Assembly: GCA_036508635.1 (NCBI GenBank)
Contig: DATCGY010000047.1
Location: 1-11,653, forward strand
Length of the DNA stretch: 11,653 bases
Direction: 5' to 3'
Origin: FEN-727 sp036508635
GTDB lineage: Bacteria > Actinomycetota > Geothermincolia > Fen-727 > Anoxymicrobiaceae
Numbering within the stretch: position 1 is the stretch's first letter; the number at the start of each line of letters is the position of its first letter. The position numbers were made by a program, and so were the translations under genes. This document shows positions 6,437 to 11,653 of the stretch, in pieces. The notes under the pieces were generated by a model. The model saw nothing but the letters and a program-made list of their open reading frames with translations, was not told the DNA's origin and ran no database searches.

Positions 6437-7489
6437 CTAGAATCTGGCCAGGTGATGCTCGCAAAGTCCGAATAACCCGTCGACCGGGCATGAGACTCCA
6501 CCTGGACCGGTCATCTTGCCTCTATAAGTGCCGAACGGTTGATGGAAATCAGACATGATAAAACCAAGCGAGGTCTTACCGCGCCGTTCTCCCTCGGGCT
6601 TGAACGTAAAGTCCATCTCGCCCCCGGTGGTCGTGACCTTCCAGGGCTCGAGCAGCGCTTTCTCGTCGAAGAGAAACCGCGCCGCCGAGCAGAGGGTTAT
6701 CTTCCCGTCAACCCACGTGCAGTTCTCGTTGTAATCCTCATCGTCCGTGATGAAGTTCTGGCAAGCGTTCATCCCGAGCAGCCTGCCATGCTCATCGCGC
6801 CCCCCGAACGTGGCCCACTTCCAGAATGTATGATACGGGTAGTATGTCTTTTGCACGTCCATCAGGGCAACGTCGCGCTCCGGGTCGAGCAGGACTTCGC
6901 GCCCACCCAGCACGATGCGTCCCTCGACCGGGCACGCCGTCTTGTGCGTATACAGCGGACGGTTCTTGGCAATGGGGCTGACCTGCACCAAAGGCTGATA
7001 GCGCTCAAGGTCCTCGAGCACGAAGACCTCGGCCTCGACGCTGGGCTTCCCGCGCTTTTCCCTTATCTGGGCCCTCAGCCTGTGCATACCGCTGTCGAGC
7101 CTGTTCTCGAATTCCATGATGTAGCCGAAGTGCCTGTAGTAACACTCCCCGTGCCAGAGTTCCCTCGCGACACGTAACGGTCCTCCCATTGACGTGCGCT
7201 CGTGTTCAATAAACTCGCCGGTCTTGCGATTGTAGGCATAGAAGAAGGATGTGCCCATGAATTTCGCGTCAAAGATCACCATTCCGAAGTAATACTCTTC
7301 ACTGATGATCCCGAAGTGCTCCCATTCCTTGAGCCTCATCTCGCGCAGTGCGCGTGGGGCTCGCCTCCCGTTCAGCTCCAGCTCCACGTCGAGAAGGTTA
7401 ACCTCGCGAAAGGGCTCTTTGAAAGCCCCGAATTCAGCTACCTGTCCGTCCACGACCATCCTGGCGGGAGTATCTTTGAGTTGTCTCAT
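6437..7489 (-). CDS. DUF2804 family protein
   Basis: The 350-residue soluble protein fits the DUF2804 family. Recognisable blocks are the aromatic-rich centre (YYPYHTFWKWATFGG, about 216-230, then GRLLGMNACQNF) and the C-terminal GLFGLCEHHLARF, which resembles the family's usual ending. No signal peptide or membrane segment is seen. The family's biochemical role is not established; a lipocalin-like fold related to carotenoid hydratase or tocopherol cyclase proteins has been suggested for similar beta-rich proteins, but I cannot confirm that here. The ATG at 7489 has GGGGG six bases upstream; the in-frame ATG at 7558 would extend into the gap with no ribosome site. It follows nadE by 98 bases on the same strand, so it may be a weakly linked last gene of that operon. 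A link to nitrogen metabolism is not evident. Confidence 0.75.
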   Translation of the reverse strand: MRQLKDTPARMVVDGQVAEFGAFKEPFREVNLLDVELELNGRRAPRALREMRLKEWEHFGIISEEYYFGMVIFDAKFMGTSFFYAYNRKTGEFIEHERTSMGGPLRVARELWHGECYYRHFGYIMEFENRLDSGMHRLRAQIREKRGKPSVEAEVFVLEDLERYQPLVQVSPIAKNRPLYTHKTACPVEGRIVLGGREVLLDPERDVALMDVQKTYYPYHTFWKWATFGGRDEHGRLLGMNACQNFITDDEDYNENCTWVDGKITLCSAARFLFDEKALLEPWKVTTTGGEMDFTFKPEGERRGKTSLGFIMSDFHQPFGTYRGKMTGPGGVSCPVDGLFGLCEHHLARF

Positions 7490-7587
7490 CACATTCCCCC
7501 GAGCTATCGTTCTCGTAAGACCTTCATGGGAAACATGATAGCACCGTAGCCGTGCCAATGTTTGGAATATTGCGGGTCGTTGTGGGC

Positions 7588-9330
7588 CTAAAGGGAGCTG
7601 GCGCCCCTCCTGTGAGTCGAGATGGGCATCCGCCAGTCACGCCCGAAAGCTCGAGGTGTTATCTTTACGCCGACGGGTGCCTGGCGGCGTTTGTACTCGT
7701 TTGCGTCGACCCTCGCAACGATCGAGCGCACGAGCTTCTGGCTGAAACCCCTTCCGATGATCTCGTCAAGGCTCAAGGCCTCTTCGACATAAGCCTCCAA
7801 AACGGGGTCAAGCTGTTCGTAAGGTGGGAGGGTGTCGGTGTCAAGCTGGTTTTCACGCAGCTCCGCCGTGGGTGGTCTGTCGATGACCGAACGCGGGATC
7901 ACATCCGTGCCGGCCCTGACATTGATATACTCGGCGACCTGGTAGACCTGGGTCTTGAGGAGGTCTTTGATTACCGCGAATCCACCGGCCATGTCTCCAT
8001 AGAGCGTGCAGTAGCCCATGCTGAGCTCGCTCTTGTTTCCTGTGGCAAGGACGAGCCAGCCGAATCTGTTGGAAAGCGCCATGAGAAGGTTACCTCGTAT
8101 GCGTGCCTGCACGTTCTCGAACGTCTCACCTTTCTCGGCCTCAGTGACCTCACCGGCAAGCGTTTCTTTGTATGCGCTGTAGATGTCGCCTATCGGGAGC
8201 GTGATGAGCTTCATTTCGAGGTTGTCGGCAAGCTCCTTGGCGGCCGAGCCGCTCTCGCTTGACGTGTACTTGGATGGCAGAAAGACGCTTACGACGTTCT
8301 CTCCGCCGAGAGCCTCGACTGCGAGCGCGGCGGTCACAGCGGAATCTATTCCTCCGGAGAGTCCGAGTACGACCTTGCTGAAGCCGTTCTTCGCCACGTA
8401 TTCCCGCAAGCCCAGGACGAGCGCCTCGAATATCTCCTCGACGAGAGACATCTCATGCGGTGGCTCCGGAACCGGCAGATCTGGTGGGCCACCGTCGTTA
8501 GCCCCGGGCCTCTGGAGCGCGCAGACTTCGATGGAGTGTGGAGACTCCTGGCTGTACCGGAACCTGGGTTCGAGCATCCTCGCGCTCTTCAACGGACCCA
8601 GGCTCACTCTCGAGAGCAGGAGTTCCTCGGTAAACCGACCCGCCTGCGCGACGTATCCGAGCTGTGGATGGTACACACAGGAGCCTCCATCAAAGACAAG
8701 CTCGTCCTGCGCGCCCACGGTGTTTACGTAAGCTATCACTACCGGTCCGTCCATCGAGCGTGCCTCGATGAGCTTTCGGCGAAAACCGAACTTACCGCGG
8801 TTGAACGGCGAAGCGGATAGGTTGAGGATCATCTCGGCGCCACCGCCCGCGACCTGCTCCTCGACGGGGCCTCCCGGGAACCATATATCCTCACAGATTG
8901 TCACTCCTAGACGGACGCCATCGATCTCCAGAATGACGCTCCCGGCCCCGACGCCGAAATATCTCTTCTCGTCAAAGACTCCGTAATTCGGAAGAAACGT
9001 CTTGCGGTACGTGCAGCGCATCTCTCCGCGGCTCATCACGGCCGCCGAGTTGAACGTATCGGAAGCGCTTTCGACGAATCCGACCACCGCGACGATGTCC
9101 CCAACGCCCTCGGCCAGGCAACGTGCCGCTTCCATGCTGCTCGACGTAAACTCGGATTTTAGCAGGAGGTCTTCGGGTGGGTAACCTGTCAGGCACATCT
9201 CGGGGAAGACCACGATATCGGCCCGGGCTTTGATCGCCCGATCCACGTATTCGAGAATCTTGCGAGCGTTGCCGTCGAGGTCTCCGACGGCGGTGTTGAT
9301 CTGCGCCAGCGCAACGAGCAATTCGGACAT
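7588..9330 (-). CDS. nadE: Glutamine-dependent NAD+ synthetase
   Basis: This 580-residue enzyme makes NAD+ from nicotinic acid adenine dinucleotide, ATP and glutamine, the last step of NAD synthesis, in the cytoplasm. The N-terminal half (about 1-265) is a nitrilase-type glutaminase with the expected triad E44 (FPEM), K110 (RKTFLPNYG) and C146 (TICEDIW). The C-terminal half (about 295-570) is the ATP-pyrophosphatase synthetase domain with the P-loop SGGIDS (325-330), followed by GNKSELSMGY and the metal-binding YCTLYGDMAGGF region. Length and domain order match the two-domain form. The ATG at 9330 has GGAG eight bases upstream. An in-frame ATG at 9357 and longer options add residues before the conserved ALAQIN start. 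It lies 55 bases after glnB. Its use of glutamine nitrogen fits the locus. Confidence 0.95.
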   Translation of the reverse strand: MSELLVALAQINTAVGDLDGNARKILEYVDRAIKARADIVVFPEMCLTGYPPEDLLLKSEFTSSSMEAARCLAEGVGDIVAVVGFVESASDTFNSAAVMSRGEMRCTYRKTFLPNYGVFDEKRYFGVGAGSVILEIDGVRLGVTICEDIWFPGGPVEEQVAGGGAEMILNLSASPFNRGKFGFRRKLIEARSMDGPVVIAYVNTVGAQDELVFDGGSCVYHPQLGYVAQAGRFTEELLLSRVSLGPLKSARMLEPRFRYSQESPHSIEVCALQRPGANDGGPPDLPVPEPPHEMSLVEEIFEALVLGLREYVAKNGFSKVVLGLSGGIDSAVTAALAVEALGGENVVSVFLPSKYTSSESGSAAKELADNLEMKLITLPIGDIYSAYKETLAGEVTEAEKGETFENVQARIRGNLLMALSNRFGWLVLATGNKSELSMGYCTLYGDMAGGFAVIKDLLKTQVYQVAEYINVRAGTDVIPRSVIDRPPTAELRENQLDTDTLPPYEQLDPVLEAYVEEALSLDEIIGRGFSQKLVRSIVARVDANEYKRRQAPVGVKITPRAFGRDWRMPISTHRRGASSL

Positions 9331-9385
9331 CTGCGTCTCTCCAGGGATCACATGCATCTGCCAGTGGAGTAAGCATACTACTTGG

Positions 9386-9724
9386 CTATATCGCTTTGAA
9401 ACCCCAGTCCCCGGTGCGTACCCTGACTGCTTCTTCAACGTGAGTGACGAATATCTTCCCGTCACCCATATTGCCCGTCCGGCTCAGCCTGACCATCACG
9501 TCTATCGTTCGATGCAGATCCTCGTCCAGGACGACGACCTCGATCTTGGTCTTTGGGATGAATTTCACCAGATATTCGTTGCCCCGCCACTGCTGCGTCA
9601 GGCCTTTCTGTTTTCCGTGACCTTTAACCTCTGTGATAGTGATTCCGGGATACCCGATCTCGGAAAGGCCTTCGAGGACACGGTCGATCTTTTCCGGCCT
9701 TACAATAGCCTCGACTTTTTTCAT
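9386..9724 (-). CDS. glnB: P-II nitrogen regulatory protein (GlnB/GlnK)
   Basis: The 112-residue protein is a standard-length P-II signal transducer. As a trimer it binds ATP/ADP and 2-oxoglutarate and controls partners such as Amt channels and glutamine-linked enzymes. The T-loop (about 37-55) keeps Q39, the KG pair and Y51 (RGNEYLVKF), the usual uridylylation or adenylylation site. W46 replaces the more common tyrosine. The nucleotide-binding TGNMGDGKIF segment (83-92) includes K90, and R101 and R103 are present. Position 85 is Asn where Lys is common. AGGAGG lies eight bases before the ATG. It starts 24 bases after the amt stop, the classic amt-P-II arrangement, so its main target is probably that channel (GlnK-like role). 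I use glnB as the family name. Confidence 0.95.
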   Translation of the reverse strand: MKKVEAIVRPEKIDRVLEGLSEIGYPGITITEVKGHGKQKGLTQQWRGNEYLVKFIPKTKIEVVVLDEDLHRTIDVMVRLSRTGNMGDGKIFVTHVEEAVRVRTGDWGFKAI

Positions 9725-9748
9725 CTAAGCGACCTCCTGCTAACTACT

Positions 9749-11314
9749 TCAATCGATTATCATAAGGTCCGGTGTCTCATCAGTGTAAGCCGGCATTCCC
9801 ATCTCGGTCGTGTCCAGACCGGCCAGCTCGACATCCGGTGCGACCCTTATTCCCATTATCCTGTCCTGTATCCTGAAGAACGAGTAGAAAACAACGCACA
9901 CGAAAACTATACATGCAGCGACACCGATCAGCTGGGCGAGCAACTGGCTCCAGCCGCCATATAGCGCGCCACGCACAGTTCCACTCACGCCGTTCACTCC
10001 GGCTCCATAACTCCCGTCCGCGAATATCCCGAGCGCGATCGCGCCCCACAGGCCGTTGATGCCGTGGACCGCTACCGCACCGACGGGATCGTCTATCTTG
10101 AACCTGCGCTCGAGGGTGAAGACCGCGACGCAGACCAGCACGCCGGCGATGGAGCCTATGATTGCCGCGCCCCACCCGCTGACGTACGCGCACGGCGCTG
10201 TGATCGCGACGAGTCCCGCGAGGCAGCCGTTCGCACTCATCGACGGGTCGGGGTGTCCAGTCTTCTTCCACATGTACAGCATCGCCGCGACCGCGCCGAA
10301 ACACGAGGCGAGCAGCGTGTTCGTAGCCACGATTCCAAGCCTGAGATCTCCACCGTTCAGGGTGCTGACAGCGTTGAAGCCGAACCAGCCGAATACCAGG
10401 AGGATCGTTCCTACGATGGCTATCGGTATGTTGTGGCCCGGGATCGCTTTCGGCGTGCCGTCTTTCTTGAACTTGCCAAACCTCGGGCCCAGAACGATTA
10501 TCCCCATAAGACCGGCCAGACCTCCCATCGCGTGCACGACCGAAGAGCCCGCGAAGTCAAGGTAGCCATGGCCAAGGTGCGCTTTTACACCCAATTGTGC
10601 CAGCCACCCGCCACCCCACACCCAGTTCCCGAACACCGGATAGGCGAACGCGGCCATAAATACGCCGAAAATGCAAAACGCCGAGAATTTCCATCGTTCC
10701 GCCAACGCGCCGGTCGGTATCGTCGCGGCGGTATCCATGAACACCACCTGGAAGAGGAAGAACAGGAATATTCCAACGTCATACGAGGGTCCGGAGAGCG
10801 CGAATCCTTTGCCTCCGAAGAACCCCCAACCGCCGATGGTTATCTCATGGTTTAGAATCGCCTTGCCACCAAGGCTCACCAGCGGCCCGACACCGCCGAA
10901 CATCAAGCCGAACCCGATGAAGTAGAAAGCGCACACGCCTATGCCGAATATCATGAAGTTCGTCATCATGATGTGGAGTGCGTTCTTCTTCTGGCAGAAG
11001 CCAGTCTCCAATAGCGCAAACCCGGCCTGCATGAAGAATACCAGGCATGCGCCGAGGAACAGCCACACGAAGTTGATGGCTATCTTGTTGTGGCCAACCT
11101 CGTCTTGAAGAGTCGCTGCCTTCTGTGAAGGCGACGCCCCCTGTGGGACCGCCACGTCGGTCTTACCGCCGGTACTCGTCCCTGTTGGATCCCCCGCCAC
11201 CGCGAGCGAGCCGAAGCAGCAGATTACGACGGCCACTATAACCAGGGCCATCATCAGACGGTATGCTCTTATTTTTCTGTCCCGCGCCGAAATCGGAAAC
11301 ACTGAACCGGCCAT
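9749..11314 (-). CDS. amt: Ammonium transporter (Amt family)
   Basis: This 521-residue inner-membrane protein conducts ammonium, as a trimer of 11-helix subunits in the family. An N-terminal hydrophobic segment (about 20-40) ending in AVAGD looks like a signal peptide, followed by a flexible region (41-75). The Amt core starts at NFVWLFLGACLVFFMQAGFA (81-100). The pore twin histidines are H261 (SSVVHAMGG) and H417 (AVHGINGLWG), and D194 in MDTAATIP corresponds to the conserved recruitment aspartate. The C-terminal tail keeps DVELAGLDTTEMG, the part contacted by P-II proteins. GGAGG is five bases before ATG 11314. It is the first gene of a probable amt-glnB-nadE operon. Regulation by nitrogen status is expected, and the long upstream region holds repeated sequences that may serve as operators. 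Confidence 0.95.
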   Translation of the reverse strand: MAGSVFPISARDRKIRAYRLMMALVIVAVVICCFGSLAVAGDPTGTSTGGKTDVAVPQGASPSQKAATLQDEVGHNKIAINFVWLFLGACLVFFMQAGFALLETGFCQKKNALHIMMTNFMIFGIGVCAFYFIGFGLMFGGVGPLVSLGGKAILNHEITIGGWGFFGGKGFALSGPSYDVGIFLFFLFQVVFMDTAATIPTGALAERWKFSAFCIFGVFMAAFAYPVFGNWVWGGGWLAQLGVKAHLGHGYLDFAGSSVVHAMGGLAGLMGIIVLGPRFGKFKKDGTPKAIPGHNIPIAIVGTILLVFGWFGFNAVSTLNGGDLRLGIVATNTLLASCFGAVAAMLYMWKKTGHPDPSMSANGCLAGLVAITAPCAYVSGWGAAIIGSIAGVLVCVAVFTLERRFKIDDPVGAVAVHGINGLWGAIALGIFADGSYGAGVNGVSGTVRGALYGGWSQLLAQLIGVAACIVFVCVVFYSFFRIQDRIMGIRVAPDVELAGLDTTEMGMPAYTDETPDLMIID

Positions 11315-11405
11315 CTTTTCCTCCGTATATCTATGCTTACCGTTACATCGATAGTAGCGAGGCTATGTTTCGAGCCGATTTCAGAGTTGTTAATTGCACG
11401 TAACA

Positions 11406-11424
11406 GAAACAGTATTGAAACAGT
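11406..11424 (+). repeat. GAAACAGT direct repeat, 11-base period
   Basis: GAAACAGT occurs at 11406-11413 and again at 11417-11424, separated by ATT, so the two copies sit one DNA turn apart about 90 bases before amt. GAAAC followed by six bases and another GAAAC recalls half-sites of the actinobacterial nitrogen regulator GlnR, but the GTnAC partner half-sites are not in phase. A regulatory role is therefore only possible. Confidence 0.4.
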
Positions 11425-11612
11425 GTTATCAGGTGAGGTCGGGGGCCGCTTGATTTAACTGGTTCGACGACGCAAACCTTGTTTTGTGTAATTGAATAAA
11501 GAGTCTTGGTTACCTGACAGGTCAAGGTGTAGCAAGGGATTAGAAGCCGTCGCTCACTCGTCGCTGTCGGTACAGGTTCTGATTTGGGGTGATGCGCTCG
11601 CTCGCTTCCCAT

Positions 11613-11631
11613 AGGGGGACGCTGTCCCCCT
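11613..11631. repeat. GC-rich palindrome, REP-like
   Basis: Perfect 8-base arms AGGGGGAC and GTCCCCCT flank GCT. Similar GGGGGAC/GTCCCCC palindromes recur in many high-GC bacterial genomes as dispersed repeats. No U-tract follows on either strand, so it is not called as an intrinsic terminator. A small palindrome, AAACC TGC GGTTT, ends the window at 11641-11653. Confidence 0.5.
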
Positions 11632-11653
11632 GATGGCGGCAAACCTGCGGTTT

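Larger units (their letters stand above)
11315..11653. other. Gene-free upstream region of amt
   Basis: No credible gene is found in these 339 bases. On the - strand, TTGACC lies within 11520-11530 with CTTTAT about 18 bases further on, a weak promoter candidate for amt. The palindrome ACCTGACAGGT (11512-11522) lies directly beside that -35 element. A GGTTTG/CGAACC stem with a CGTCGU hexaloop (11461-11478) and an 11-base-period repeat (11406-11424) follow nearer the gene. No U-run terminator is seen, so this leader does not show the attenuator found upstream of the glutamate synthase gene. Confidence 0.45.

Noticed and set aside
7541..7555. GCAC/GUGC hairpin upstream of the DUF2804 gene, similar in stem to the ANTAR candidate
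   Set aside because: The loop has seven bases without the A1/G4 pattern and no terminator is nearby.
7552..8262. 236-codon + strand open frame opposite nadE
   Set aside because: It lies antisense to the strongly conserved NAD+ synthetase domain and has no recognisable family; it is a shadow of the high-GC coding frame.
10064..10855. 263-codon + strand open frame opposite amt
   Set aside because: Antisense to conserved Amt helices, highly charged low-complexity translation without domain signatures.
11461..11478. Hexaloop hairpin in the amt leader as a second ANTAR target
   Set aside because: The stem is good (GGUUUG/CGAACC), but the loop is CGUCGU, lacking A1, and no partner hairpin or terminator follows.
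11613..11631. GC-rich palindrome as an intrinsic terminator of a gene beyond the window
   Set aside because: No T-run follows on either strand and the neighbouring gene is not visible; kept only as a repeat.

Overview
The window reads as a chromosomal nitrogen-assimilation locus from a moderately high-GC bacterium. A deep-branching actinomycete-type lineage is my best guess. It rests on a GAF-ANTAR regulator, an amt-glnB pair, strong GGAGG-type ribosome binding sites and zinc-ribbon membrane proteins. No rRNA or other taxonomic marker is present, so the assignment is tentative. No tRNA, rRNA, CRISPR array or intact mobile element was seen.

Layout. Bases 1-1974 (+ strand) hold a two-component block: the degraded or truncated 3' end of a sensor histidine kinase, overlapping by ATGA with a receiver-PAS-histidine kinase gene. 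Everything from about 2027 to 11314 is on the - strand. In transcription order it runs: amt (ammonium channel), glnB (P-II), nadE (glutamine-dependent NAD+ synthetase), a DUF2804 protein, a zinc-ribbon/DUF4190-like membrane protein overlapping or abutting a GAF-ANTAR regulator, a stand-alone FMN glutamate synthase domain protein with an N-terminal four-cysteine motif, a perfect 14-bp bidirectional terminator, and a second zinc-ribbon membrane protein. The two blocks converge near base 2000. Bases 11315-11653, upstream of amt, hold no gene but several repeats.

Main discovery candidate. The 230-base gap between the GAF-ANTAR gene and the glutamate synthase gene holds what looks like a complete RNA antitermination switch on the - strand. 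In order there is a near-consensus sigma-70-type promoter (TTGACG, 17 bp, TATTAT), a hairpin with hexaloop AAUGAC, a second weaker hairpin with hexaloop ACAGUG, an intrinsic terminator (GCAA tetraloop and eight U) whose 5' arm overlaps the second hairpin, and then an AGGAGG site and the start codon. Paired hexaloops with A at loop position 1 and G at position 4, the second overlapping a terminator, are the known RNA target architecture of ANTAR proteins. An ANTAR gene lies immediately upstream. The inference is that the GAF-ANTAR protein senses a nitrogen or energy signal and lets transcription proceed into the glutamate synthase gene.

Working together. Amt imports ammonium, P-II gates Amt and reports 2-oxoglutarate/ATP status, NadE consumes glutamine, and the glutamate synthase-like protein would make glutamate from 2-oxoglutarate. 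The ANTAR switch would tie the last step to a local sensor. The roles of DUF2804 and the two zinc-ribbon membrane proteins are unknown.
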